A stretch of DNA of 64,000 nt from Cherax quadricarinatus (Eukaryota > Arthropoda > Malacostraca > Decapoda > Parastacidae), in the NCBI RefSeq assembly GCF_038502225.1, contig NC_091311.1, forward strand, positions 32,512,049-32,576,048, read 5' to 3'. The notes beneath the pieces were generated by a model that saw only the letters and a list, made by a program, of their open reading frames with translations, had not been told where the DNA came from and made no database searches. Positions 11,219 to 37,525 of this stretch are shown in pieces. Made by a program: the position numbers and the translations under genes. Each line of letters starts with the position of its first letter. The first letter of the stretch is position 1.

Positions 11219-11800
11219 GTTGTTCACCTGGGTGTTAGTCGACTGGTGTGGGTTGCATCCTGGGAGACAAGATTAAGGACCCCAATGGAAATAAGTTAGA
11301 CAGTCTTCGATGACACTGACTTTTTTGGGTTATCCTGGGTGGCAAATCCTCTGGGGTTAATTGTTTCTTGGTATTCTCAATAAGCCACACCAACAACGGT
11401 GGTACAGCAGCAGCAGCAGCTGACGGTAGTACAGCAGCAACAGACGATGCTACAGCAGCAACAGACGATGCTACAGCAGCAGCAGATGATGCTACAGCAG
11501 CAGCAGCAGCAGACGATGCTACAGCAGCAGCTGACGGTGGTACAGCAGCAACAGACGATGCTACAGCAGCAACAGACGATGCTACAGCAGCAGCAGACGA
11601 TGCTACAGCAGCAGCAGCAGCAGACGATGCTACAGCAGCAGCAGCAGCTGACGGTGGTACAGCAGCAACAGACGATGCTACAGCAGCAACAGACGATGCT
11701 ATAGCAGCAGCAGACGATGCTACAGCAGCAGCAGACGATGCTACAGCAGCAGCAGACGATGCTACGTTATGCAAGGCGTCCGGTATGCGGGGGTCCACTG
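11219..11800 (-). mobile_element. Truncated Tigger-like element with captured SINE and CAG minisatellite (copy 1)
   Basis: The right end, CGGTATGCGGGGGTCCACTG at 11781-11800 followed by TA, equals the end of the complete element 23969-25311. The first ~180 bp (11223-11400) match 24447-24624 closely, including GTTAGTCGACTGGTGTGGGT, which I take to be a captured SINE. Between them lies the CAG array. The transposase helix-turn-helix segment present in copy 2 (24890-25046) is missing here, as is the left terminal repeat. Confidence 0.65.
11399..11765. repeat. CAG-rich minisatellite (15/18/21-bp units)
   Basis: Units of the form (CAG)n-ACGATGCTA or (CAG)n-CTGACGGTGGTA alternate with n from 2 to 6. 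All frames in phase are open, giving apparent poly-Ala, poly-Gln or poly-Ser proteins, but there is no gene structure around them. A sister array lies at 24625-24875. Confidence 0.9.
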
Positions 11801-12094
11801 TACTATTAGCATGAGCCCTCAGTATTCTTTGGAGAAAGAGCCTAGATCTAGGTGAAATACTGAAGGCCTTAAAGAGTGCAGACATAGATCCTTTGCATAA
11901 GGGAGGTAGTAGAGCACTACCTAAAAGTTGCAGACAAGTAGCCCTAACTTCTCGCATAAAAATCTTCGAAAGAGTGATGAGACTGCAGATTACAAATTTC
12001 ATGGACCAGCACAACTGCCATTAATCCAAACCAGCATGGTTTTAGAGCAAGACGATCATGCCTGTCGCAGCTGCTGAACGACTATAACAGAATT

Positions 12095-12607
12095 ATGGTG
12101 ACGTTGGAAGACGACCAAAACGCAGATGTGATTTACACAGATTTTGCAAAGACATTTGATGAATGCGATCATGGAGTGATAGCGCACAAAATGAGGGCCA
12201 TAGGCATTACAGGGAAGGTAGGCAGATGGATTTTCAGTTTCCTAACACAAGGAACACAGAAAGTAGTAGTATACAGAGCAAAATCCAGCATCAGGAAGGT
12301 AAAAAGCTCAGTTCCCCAAGGCACTGTCCTAGCACCTCTGCCATTTCTCATCCTCATAGCAGACATAGATAACACCTGTCACAGTTTTGTATCATCATGT
12401 GCAGATGACACTAAAATAAGCATGAAAGTCACTATGGTAGAAAACACTGAAAAATTACAGGAAGACATAAACAGGGTTTTCCAGTGGGCAGTGGAGAATA
12501 ACATGACGTTCAATGGTGATAAGTTCCAGCTGCTTAGGTACAGAAAGAATGAAGAACTTGAAAAGAACACTGTATACAAAACTCAAGAGGGTGACCAAAT
12601 AGAATGA
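12095..12607 (+). pseudogene. Family F reverse transcriptase fragment
   Basis: A 170-codon frame covers RT block A (VIYTDFAKTFDECDHGVIAH), block B (SSVPQGTVLAPLPFLILIAD) and block C (SSCADDTKISM, where the usual FADD has become CADD). It ends in a stop just before the inserted reversed copy. Upstream fingers (DPLHKGGSRALPKSCRQVAL near 11890) are in other frames. Confidence 0.75.
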
Positions 12608-12612
12608 AAGGA

Positions 12613-14519
12613 ACACATTACCTGGAGTTGACCTGGAGGGGGTTTCGGGGGTCAACGCCCCCACGGCTTGGTCTGAGACCAGGGCTCACAGTGGATCAGG
12701 GTCTGATCAACCAGGCTGTTACTACTGGCCACACGCAAGCTGACATACGAACCACAGCCCGGTTGGTCAGGTACTGACTTTAGGTGCTTGTCCAGTGCCT
12801 TCTTAAAGACAGCCAGGGGTCTATTGGTAATCCCCCTTATATAGGCTGGGAGGCAGTTGAACAGTCTTGGACCCCAGACACTTACTGTGTTCTCTCAATG
12901 TACTCATTGCGCCCCTGGTTTTAATTGGGGAATGTTGCATCTCCTGCCGGGTCTTTTGCTTTCATATGGAGTGATTTTCGTGTGCAGGTTTGGTACCAAT
13001 CCCTCCAGAACCTTCCAAGTGTATATTATCATGTATCTCTCTTTGTACACACTCCAGGTCTGCAATGTCACCAGCCTTGAAGGGGGTCATTAGTATACAG
13101 CAGTATTCCAGCCTAGAGAGCACAAGCGATTTGAAGAGAATCATCATGGGCTTGGCATCCCTAGTTTTGAAAGTTCTCATTATCCATCCTACCATTTTCC
13201 TAGCAGATGAGGTAGATACATTGTTGTGGTCTTTGAAGGCGAGGTCCTCTGACATTATCACTCCCAGGTCCTTCACATTACTTTTCAGCTCTATTGTATG
13301 GTTAGAATTTGTCATATACCATGATACATTTTTAATTTCCTCAAGTTTCCCATATTTGAGTAGTTGAAATTTCTCCTCGTTGAACTTCATATTGTTTTGA
13401 GTGGCCCATTTGAAGATTTGGTTCGTGTCCGCTTGGAGTCTCACGGTGTCTTCGATGGAAGTCATTGCCATGGTAATCTGGGTGTCATCCGCAAAGGAAG
13501 ACATGGCATTATGACTTACATCTCTGTCAGAAATGAGGATGAGGAATAAAATGGGAGCGAGTACTGTGCCTTGTGGAACAGAGCTTTTTACCATGGCTGC
13601 CTGGGACTTTACTCCATTTACTATTACTCTTTGTGTTCTATTTGTCAGGAAGTTATGCATCCATCTATCAACTTTCCTGTTATTCCTTTATCACGCATTT
13701 TGTGTGCTATTACACCATGGTCACACTTGTCGAAACCTTTTGCAAAGTCTGTGTATACTACATCTGCATTTTGTTTATCCTCTACAGCATCCAGGACCTT
13801 GTCATAGTGGTCCAGTAGCTGGGACAGGCAGGAGCAACCTGCTCTAAACCCGTGTTGCCTTGGGTTGTGTAATTGATGGGTATCTAGGTGGTTGGTGATC
13901 TTGCTTCTTAGAACCCTCTCAAAGATTTTTATGATATGGGATGTTAGTGCTATCGGTCTGTAGTTCTTTGCAATTGCTTTACTGCCACCTTTGTGGAGTG
14001 GGGCTATGTCTGTTGTTTTTAGTGTGTGTGTGGGATGAGCCCTGTGTCCATGCTTCCTCTCCATAAAATGCCGAAGGCATGCAGTAGGAGCTTCTTGTAG
14101 TTCTTGATGAACACAGAGTTCCATGAGTCTGGGCCTGGGGCAGAGTGCATGGGTATGTCATTTATTGCCTCTTCAAAATCTTGTGAAGCTAGGATAATAT
14201 CCAAGATTTTTGGGATGTCCAAGTTTTGGGCTTCGTTCATAAAGAATTCATTTGGGTTGTCCACCCTTAGTCTGGGCAGTGGCTCGCTGAACACTGAGTC
14301 ATATTGGGACTTTAGTATCTCACTCATTTCTTGGCTGTCATCTGTGTATGTCCCATCCTGCCTAATCAGGGACCCAATACTGGATGTTGTTTTTCCCTTA
14401 GATTTTGCATAAGAGAAGAAGTATTTTGTTTTTTTTCAGTTTCCTTTATGGCTTTTAGTTCTTCCTGTGATTCTTGTCTCCTGTAAGATTCCTTCAGCCT
14501 AAGTTCAATATTTGCAATT
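12613..14519 (-). mobile_element. Family F LINE, reversed and 5'-truncated, inside a relative
   Basis: Minus-strand frames: 14019-14327 (RT N-terminal linker, HSAPGPDSWNSVFIKNYKKL), 13645-14124 (fingers and block A, including DIAPLHKGGSKAIAKNYRPI and VVYTDFAKGFDKCDHGVIAH) and 12962-13660 (blocks B-C and thumb: SSVPQGTVLAPILFLILISD, SSFADDTQITM, MRTFKTRDAKPMMILFKSLV). The 3' end reads through CTGGTTGATCAGACCCTGAT to a terminal CTCCAGGTA at 12618. Two or three frameshifts make it inactive. Confidence 0.8.
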
Positions 14520-14525
14520 TCATGG

Positions 14526-15252
14526 GGATAATTATGTCAGCTGACCTTTCTTTTAAAGAACATAACGTGACAAAGTTCACGACAGCCAGGAGGGTGTTGG
14601 GGTGGGTATTGAGAACTTGTAAAACAAGGGAAATAATGCCATTGGCGATATTCTTCAAATCGCTAGTGCTCCCTCATTTCGAATATTACTCAGTGATGGC
14701 AGCCCCATTCTAACCAGGAGAAATATCGGAGCTGGAACAAATAGAGATTGTTTACAGCACAAATTGAGCCAGTAAAGCACTTAAATTACTGTGAACGCCT
14801 TAGTCTTGAACATGAACTCGCTGGAGCGGAAGAGAGAGATGTATGAAAATATATACCTGGAAAGTACTCAAGGGCCTGGTCCCAAATCTTCACACTGCCA
14901 TAACAACATACTGGAGTGAGAGATATGGAAGTATAAAATAAACCCAGTGAGGAGCCAAGGTGCAGTGGGGACAATAAAGGAACACTGTATCAACATTCAT
15001 GGCCCCAGATTGTTCAACATCTTACCAGAAGATATCAGAAATGCCGCCAGAACAAATATAGAAGCCTCCAAGAGGAAACTGGACAAATATCTTCACCAGG
15101 TGCCAGATCAACCAGACTGTGATGGATATGTGGGGCAATGGGCCTCCAGCAGCAACAGCTTGGTTGACCAGGCAAGCACCAGACTGGAAATTCATCAAAG
15201 GAATACAGTACGAGATATGCAGACACTGGCATGTTTCCTGTTTTGGAATTAA
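14526..15252 (+). pseudogene. Family F thumb and C-terminal domain
   Basis: This resumes the + strand F element after the reversed insertion: IIMSADLSFKEHNVTKFTTA, then several stops between 14714 and 14940, and a last open piece 14947-15252 with GPRLFNILPEDIRNAARTNI and SSSNSLVDQAST, the usual C-terminus of this family. Confidence 0.65.
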
Positions 15253-15448
15253 TTCAGCTGCTAGTAATGTGATTGAGCAAGGAAAATGTTACTGAATTTG
15301 TGAGGTACAGGCAGGCCCCTCTTTACAGTGTTTTGCTAATACAATGGTTTTCAGTTATACCCATTCTTCATTTATTCAGATTTCCTACAATAAATATATT
15401 CACCACTCGCTGTATGTTAAAAACAAAAATATTTTAAGGTAAGTAGTA
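15253..15448. other. No gene; left end of a pogo-like element
   Basis: At 15308 a TA-flanked terminus CAGGCAGGCCCCTCTTTACA resembles the T1 right end. No matching opposite end was found. The rest is AT-rich and holds nothing I recognise. Confidence 0.35.
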
Positions 15449-15845
15449 GGTTAGTAGACAGCAACTCCCCAGGGAGGTACTACTGTCCTGCCAGGCGAGT
15501 GTAAACTGGAAGCCTGTAATTGTTTTACATGATGGTAAGACTGCTGGTCTCTTTTTCTGTCTCAAGCATGTAAGATTTCAGGTACATCTTGCTACTTCTA
15601 CTTACACTTAGGTCACACTACACTTACATGTCCAAGCATTTATATACACACCCCTCTGGGGTTTTCTATTTTCTTATTACTACTTGTATATTTTCTCTTT
15701 TCTCCAAGGGGAAGTGTAACAGAATTCTCACTCCATAAGCGCCCCTTCTCCTGCATACATTACTAAAGTTAAAAAGAAAAGCTCTCGTTTTTCTTTTTGG
15801 GCCACCTTGCCTTGGTGGCATGTGGTCGGTTTGTTGAAAGAGAAG
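15449..15845 (+). mobile_element. Non-autonomous RTE derivative (5' leader joined to 3' tail)
   Basis: The first ~330 bp match the RTE leader (TAGTAGACAGCAAC, CCCAGGGAGGTACTAC, CCTGTAATTGTTTTACATGA, then the GGGGAAGTG block). The last ~60 bp match the RTE 3' end (TTTTTGGGCCACCTTGCCTT...GGTCGGTTTGTTGAAAG). The coding body is absent. A GT repeat follows. Confidence 0.75.
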
Positions 15846-16073
15846 TAGTGTGTGTGTGTGTGTGTGTGCATGCTGTATATGCAATTTTTAAGCCTAGCTA
15901 TACTGTTCACTTAAACCCTAACTAGGATAACAAAAACCTTTCTCTGAGAGCTTATCAGAAAGATAGGAAAAGTGGGAAAATGAAGTAGATAAAAGTTAGA
16001 TACAGTAAAAGGGCAGAAACATGTGTACATAACAGGGATGAAGTGGATAAAGTGATGCAAATAAAACCTTACT
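15846..16073. other. No feature recognised apart from a short (GT)n
   Basis: (GT)n at 15848-15868, then AT-rich sequence with no supported frame. Confidence 0.6.
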
Positions 16074-16295
16074 TTAACCCTTAAACGGTCCAAACGTATA
16101 TATACGTTTTTTCAACATCTGAAAGTATGTAAAAAAAATGTAGATCTTCTTTTTTGTTTTACATTTGAAAATGTGTAAAAAAACTTTTATATACATATTT
16201 TTTTGTTATATTTGAAAATATGTAAAAAAAAGTAGATCTACTTTTGTAGCACTATGAATTTGAACGTCGATCTCTTTGGACCGTTTAAGGGTTAA
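16074..16295. mobile_element. Short TTAA-flanked palindromic MITE
   Basis: TTAA at 16074-16077 and 16292-16295 flanks 17-bp perfect inverted ends (CCCTTAAACGGTCCAAA / TTTGGACCGTTTAAGGG). Internally it holds the palindromes CGTATATATACG (16095-16106) and GTAGATCTAC (16232-16241), and three imperfect repeats of a TTTGAAAATATGTAAAAAAA-like unit. TTAA duplication and CCC termini fit piggyBac-like transposition; there is no coding capacity. Confidence 0.75.
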
Positions 16296-16322
16296 TAGAC
16301 CTTGTTGTAACAAGTTTCAAAT

Positions 16323-16763
16323 TTAACATAAAAGTCTGGATGGCAAAGTCTGTAAACAGTGAACATTTCTAAAATTATCCATTATTCTTACAATCCACTG
16401 ATTAAATTTATTTTGAAAACTACAGGTGATGTTTGGTGATTTTAATAATTTTCCATTGTTACAACCAGGGACAAGTACAGTCAGCATTTCCAGACAATTC
16501 TTTCCCCACTTCCCTATTAGTTCGTTTAATTGAGGTTTCAACATGATTAACATAAACTGAAGAAGCGTCAGTAGCACAGAAACATAAAACAACACAATCT
16601 GAAGAAATTTATTCAGAGAAGAATAGTCAGGAAAATTGGAACACTTCACCATAAACAAGAAACAACTTCCACAGAAAAAGGCAAAGGTGGTAAAATATGT
16701 TAAGTGTACTATGCCAGGAGAATCTGCAAATATGGAGTAAGTTTTAAATGTATCTATATACAT
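16323..16763 (-). CDS. Unassigned multi-pass membrane-protein-like ORF (possible exon)
   Basis: A 146-codon frame without known repeat similarity. It has two strongly hydrophobic stretches (about residues 18-42, IVHLTYFTTFAFFCGSCFLF, and 55-78, FLQIVLFYVSVLLTLLQFML) followed by a polar region with LVPGCNNGKLLKSPN and a QNKFNQW motif. I do not recognise the family. The pattern recalls an exon of a chemoreceptor-like or other multi-pass protein, but this is speculation. It lies between degraded repeats, probably inside or upstream of the glyoxalase II gene, on the opposite strand. It could equally be chance or a pseudogene. Confidence 0.3.
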   Translation of the reverse strand: MYIDTFKTYSIFADSPGIVHLTYFTTFAFFCGSCFLFMVKCSNFPDYSSLNKFLQIVLFYVSVLLTLLQFMLIMLKPQLNELIGKWGKNCLEMLTVLVPGCNNGKLLKSPNITCSFQNKFNQWIVRIMDNFRNVHCLQTLPSRLLC

Positions 16764-16767
16764 AAGA

Positions 16768-17125
16768 ATTTTTTTTTTTTTTTAATCAGCCATCTCTCAC
16801 CAAGATAAGGTGACCCTAAAAAGAAGGAACACTTGCACCATCACTCGTTCAGTCACTGTCTTGCCAGAAATGGGTTGACGTCACAGTTCAGATGGCCCTT
16901 CAAACTGCAACATCCCAACTCCTCCTTCAGAGTGAGGCTAACTGGTTTCCTGGAATCCCTTCATACATGTTACCTTGCTCACATCAACAATATGTCAAGT
17001 CATCAAAAACCACTTGCTGCTACTCTTGTCTAACATGCTTGCACAAACCTGTTGGATGTCTATGCCCCTAGCACTCAGCATCTCCCTTGCTCCCTCCCTC
17101 CAACTTTTCCTGGGTTGGGAAGGGG
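16768..17125 (-). mobile_element. Old RTE 3' fragment
   Basis: The order of RTE 3' UTR blocks is preserved on the minus strand (poly-A side at 16768-16785, then GGTGACCCT, CACTGTCTTGCCAGA and CTCCTTCAGAGTG), ending in the reverse complement of the last coding segment near 17080-17125. It is much more diverged than the other RTE copies. Confidence 0.65.
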
Positions 17126-17443
17126 ATGGGATGCAGGGTGCTTTGTGAGACACTATTGATATACCTTTGGTATACCCTCAGTAGGTTTCAAGAATTTTCC
17201 TACTCTCGAAGCTTAGCCCTAGGCCAGGCTTGCCTGGTGCTTGCCTGGTCAACCAGACTATTGCTGCTGGTGGCCCACTGGCCCACATATGTCACAGCCT
17301 GGTGGTTGATCTGGCACTTGGCAGAAGAAATTGTCTAGTTTCCTCTTGAAGACTTTTGTGTGTGTGTGTGTGTGTGTGTGTTCCAGCAGTGTTTCTGATA
17401 TCTAGCAAGATGTTAAAAAGTCTGGGACTTGCTTGTGTTGATA

Positions 17444-17952
17444 CAGGTCGGCCATCACTAATCCAACATCATTGGGACCTGTAGTGTGCCGGATTAGTGA
17501 ATTTGCCAGATTACAGAGTGGTTAGGTTAGAATACATTTAATTAGCCTATCAATAGAGACTTTCTGCTACATTTTCCTCATTTTCATCACTGCTTTCTCC
17601 TCCACTGACTTGCTGATGTGGATTTACAACCTTTCTTTCAACACACCAGTCGTATCCCACCGAGGCGGGGTGGTCCAAACAGAAAAACGAAAGTTTCTCC
17701 TTATATATTTAGTAATATATACAGGAGAAGGGGTTACTAGCCCCTTGCTCCCGGCATTTTAGTCACCTCTTATGACAAGCAAGGCTTACGGAGGGAGAAT
17801 TCTGTTCCACTTCTCCATGGAAGGATTTACAACCATCTGCACAATTTCTGAGTCAGTATAATGATGAAGTTTGAAATTTTGCTAGCCAAAATTAGTGCCG
17901 GATTACTGATGGAACCGGATAACTGATTGCCGGATTAGTGATGGCCGACCTG
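17444..17952. mobile_element. Pogo-like MITE (family C, copy 1)
   Basis: Ends CAGGTCGGCCATCACTAATC and GATTAGTGATGGCCGACCTG are perfect inverted repeats of at least 20 bp, with TA on both sides (17442-17443 and 17953-17954). An RTE derivative is inserted at 17638-17822. A second copy lies at 21654-22751. Confidence 0.85.
17638..17822 (-). mobile_element. Fragment of RTE head-tail derivative inside family C MITE
   Basis: On the minus strand it reads the RTE leader end (CCATGGAGAAGTGGAACAGA, ATGCCGGGAGCAAGGGGCTA, AACCCCTTCTCCTGTAT) and then the 3' tail (CCACCCCGCCTCGGTGGGAT). The 5' half of the leader is missing. Confidence 0.7.
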
Positions 17953-18690
17953 TACAGTGTTCCTTTATTTGCCCATAGGGCCCATGCCTTTTACAGTTTA
18001 TTCCACACATTCTTCCATATCTCTCACTTCAGTATGTTTTAGCAGTGTGCAGATTTGGGACCAGGCCCTTGAGTACTTTTTATTTACGTATATATTATCA
18101 TGTATTTCTCTTTAGTTCCAGTGAATGCATATTTAGGCCTTGGTGGTGTTCCGAGTAATTTAAATGCTTTACCGTTCTAGCTCTGATATCTCTCCTACCC
18201 TGAATGGAACCGTCAACACCAAACAGTAATCCAAGCAAGAAGGCACTAGCAGTTTTTAAAGTGTCACCATTAGCATTATTTTCCTTGTCCTGGAAGCCCT
18301 CGTTATCCACCCTGTGTTTTTTCTGGCCGTTGTGACATTTGCCTTGTGTTCCTTGAAAGGTCAGCTGAAATTATTACACCCAGATCCTTCAGATTTTCCT
18401 CTCATTCTATTTGGTGCTTCCCTTGTGTTTTATATACATACGTACAGTGTTCCTATTGAGTTCTTCATTCTTTCCATATCTAAGAACTTAGAGCTTATCA
18501 CCATTGAACATAATGTTATTTTTGAAAGATTTTGATTATAATTTCTTAAAATTTTTGTGTCTTCTACTGAGGTGATTTTCGTGTTTATTTTGGTATCATT
18601 TACAAATGATTTGAAACTGTGGTGAATGTGTTTTATTTATGGCCACTATGAGGATAAGAAACAGTAAAGGTACCAGGACACACTAAAAGC

Positions 18691-19122
18691 CTTACTTGTC
18701 CAAGTGGAAAATGGTCTGTGAGCCCCCAGTTTGAAAATCTAGATCTGCCAGGTGTTCTAATGTTTCATGTGGTTAATAAATGCAGTATTTGGTTACACTT
18801 TGGAGAGCATACTGTAATGTACTTTTTCTGAGAACCTACTTACTGTACATAGAGAAGGATTCAGAGAAACCATTTTCTCTGAATCCCTAGATTTTGGTTT
18901 TATTAATTACCAGTTATAATAAAGCATTTGACAATTCTCAGTGAGTTCTTTGCTGTGTCTTTTTACTACCAAAAAATTAATTATTACTAGTATATGGGTA
19001 AATAGTGTTCCTCAGTGTTACCATGCTCCTCTAATTAATGAAAAGTTTAGTTACTTGGAAAGCTCTCTGTCTCAGTAATTTAAAATTAATATGCTGTAAC
19101 TGTAATGTAAATCTGTTTACAG
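18691..19122 (+). other. Intron sequence of the glyoxalase II gene with a perfect hairpin
   Basis: No repeat or frame recognised. A 13-bp perfect inverted pair with a 4-nt loop lies at 18857-18886 (GGATTCAGAGAAA / TTTCTCTGAATCC). The stretch ends with the acceptor TTTACAG at 19116-19122. Confidence 0.5.
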
Positions 19123-35477
<16,355 letters not shown>

Positions 35478-36440
35478 CGAAGAGATGTAGCTTCTCTGCT
35501 GGCAGTGGTAAATTGTAGTTTGCCAGCTCTGTTGTGAATATTTTACTCATAAGGAATTTAGATTATTATAATCATAAGCAAGTGCAATATGCCATTTTAT
35601 TGAAAGCAGCTTTTTCATGGTTTCTCAGTTCTGCTATTTGGCTCTTGGCTTTCTAATTTGTAATATTTTATATTGATCACTTCAGAGTAATATGGGTGCA
35701 CTTGCCTGCAAGTTAGTTGCCTCTTTTGTAAAGCTTCAACACCCTTAAATATTAGTTAAGAATATTGTTAGTTTGGTCGTTAAGTTGAACAAGATTGTAT
35801 CGTTTCTGGAGAAACACTAAAGCCATAGGGGGGTCATAAAGTAAGTGGGGAAATGGCTAACAGATTTGATCTGAAGAAGTGGAGAGTAATTCCAGTTCTC
35901 TGGATCAAGTGCTCTTGGCAATTTGCCCTACAAGGGAAATGCCTTAATGAAAGAGTAGGTTACACTCTATAAACCCTTCAGATTCATAAAACAAATTACT
36001 TGCAATGTAGATTGGTTAAACTAGTGTTGGAATAATTTATAACACTTCTGCTAGCCAAGGAGTTGCAGGCACTTAGTATCTTAAAATGATTTAGTAGTCA
36101 GTCTGCAATTTTCAGTTATTTACATAACCCCCACATTGTTGTATGACCCTTATGGGTTTAGTGCTTAATTATAATGACCTAACCTCTCAAGGAAGGTTCC
36201 TTGATGCCAATGAGAAGCATATGCTCCAAGAAACTGGATAACCTTCCCTTCCCTGGACTGAACCTGATTACTTTCCATGCCCCCCAGGTGCTGAATGTTT
36301 AGTGCTCCCCCATGAATGTATAAATATTTACATAATGTTTTGAGTACTGGAATTAGTTTTAAGATTTTATGCTAGTGATGTCAGACCTGGTTGTATCTAT
36401 GGAATTAAATGAAATAAAATACTGGTCTTATTTTGGTTCT
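35478..36440 (+). other. HAGH: 3' UTR of the glyoxalase II gene
   Basis: Sequence from the stop to a canonical AATAAA at 36413-36418. It contains a SINE tail (36140-36178, GACCCTTATGGGTTTAGTGC) and SINE D2 (36181-36320), so the transcript would carry SINE RNA if the distal signal is used. No nearer AATAAA was noticed. Confidence 0.6.
36181..36320 (+). mobile_element. SINE D2 in the glyoxalase II 3' UTR
   Basis: Head CCTCTCAAGGAAGGTTCCTT, connector GAACCTGATTACTTTCC and tail GGTGCTGAATGTTTAGTGCT match SINE D1 and the I-type LINE head. More degraded than D1. Confidence 0.7.
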
Positions 36441-36703
36441 CACCCAATAATTATTCTTTATGATTTGTCCTGTAAGCTTGTACATTGCTACCATACTAGA
36501 CATTTAAGTCTTTCAGAGCAAAACTAGCAGTTTTAGTCATCCACTTTTGTGTGTGTGTTTTTAGAGTGGTAGACACTTTCATGGTTGCCATAAGCTGCAT
36601 TTGCAATGTTGTAGAAAAGAGGTGGTGGTGGTCCAAGCAAATACGATCAGAGGAAGCATTTAAGCTCAAATTATTTGCTTATTCGCAATTTTTCCATAAT
36701 ATA
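36441..36703. other. Intergenic, nothing recognised
   Basis: No repeat boundaries or supported frame. Confidence 0.5.
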
Positions 36704-37023
36704 CAGCCTGTCCTCGCTTAGCAACATACTCATTTACTAAAGACTGACTTATGACAGGCTCTCTGACCAGTTTGCATACCTAAATAATGTATATTAGAGC
36801 TGATTTCCTCTATTCTGTTTATTACAATATACAGTACACTACTGTATAAACATTTAAAGATATACCAGAAATGTTATAATTGGTGCAGAGGTGACATTAA
36901 AACAATATCAAAGATGGTTGACACAAACCCACTTCCATTATAGTATGCTCCTCACTTAACGACAAATTCGTTTACCAATGTGGTCTTGGGAACGGAACTC
37001 CATCGTTAAGTGAGGAGAGGCTG
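36704..37023. mobile_element. Pogo-like MITE
   Basis: Inverted ends CAGCCTGTCCTCGCTTAGC and GTTAAGTGAGGAGAGGCTG, with TA on the left (36702-36703) and TG on the right (probably a mutated TA). About 320 bp without coding capacity. Confidence 0.75.
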
Positions 37024-37189
37024 TGTATATTATCAAGGAACAGTTCCTTGATAATGTGAGAAATCATTATATTGCTTGGAAGTTAATTTTTTTTTTTCAT
37101 GGTATTTTTTTTTTTTTTGTTTGTTTTTGCATTATTTTTGTACGAGCTGTATGATACAAATGCAACACTTGGGCATCTTTATTGCGGAG

Positions 37190-37268
37190 ACATTTCACCC
37201 ACCGGTGGTGGTGGTTGTTATAATCAAAAAGCGCTAAACCACAAGGGTTACACAGCACTGCAACCAGT
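37190..37268 (-). mobile_element. SINE/LINE tail fragment
   Basis: Minus strand reads GCTGTGTAACCCTTGTGGTT then TAGCGCTTTTTGATTATAAC, the same tail as the I-type LINE (52240-52285). Confidence 0.65.
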
Positions 37269-37525
37269 GGTTGTATTAATCCAGTACAGAACGCCACATT
37301 GCAGCTAGTACAAGACAAAGATACTTGCGTACTTGTCAGTTTTGTAAACCATTAATACAGGATTACACTAGCAATGAATATTTTCATTCCCGAGGACAGG
37401 ACTTCGTCAGCCATTCTGGAGATTTCGGGCAGTGTTTTCCTGATTTTGGGTCCTTTTATGTATATTGAATTTTTTAAGAGATTTAGCGGGACACTATGAA
37501 TATCAGAGACTTTTGTGTCTGGTAT

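Larger units (their letters stand above)
11803..15252 (+). mobile_element. Family F non-LTR retrotransposon, interrupted by a reversed copy of the same family
   Basis: The + strand RT segment at 11870-12607 and the thumb/C-terminal segment at 14520-15252 are parts of one element; the reversed F copy 12613-14519 lies between them. The RT uses FAKTFDECDHGVIAHKMRAI and SSVPQGTVLAPL. The 3' part ends in GPRLFNILPEDIRNAARTNI. It is 5' truncated and begins just after the Tigger end at 11800. Confidence 0.7.
17127..18690 (-). mobile_element. Degraded family F-like LINE relic
   Basis: The minus-strand 3' end near 17230-17330 matches the family F terminus (GGTTGACCAGGCAAGC type). 17955-18690 reads as the thumb and palm of an F-like RT in broken frames. 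Comparison with the intact F minus copy shows the same landmark order (TATATTATCATGTATTTCTC; ACCCAGATCCTTCAGATTTT). The pogo-like element at 17444-17952 splits it. Heavily mutated. Confidence 0.55.

Noticed and set aside
11399..11704. Poly-Gln/poly-Ala proteins in the CAG array
   Set aside because: All phases are open because the repeat units are multiples of 3; the array lies in a transposon and has no gene structure. The same applies to 24592-25137.
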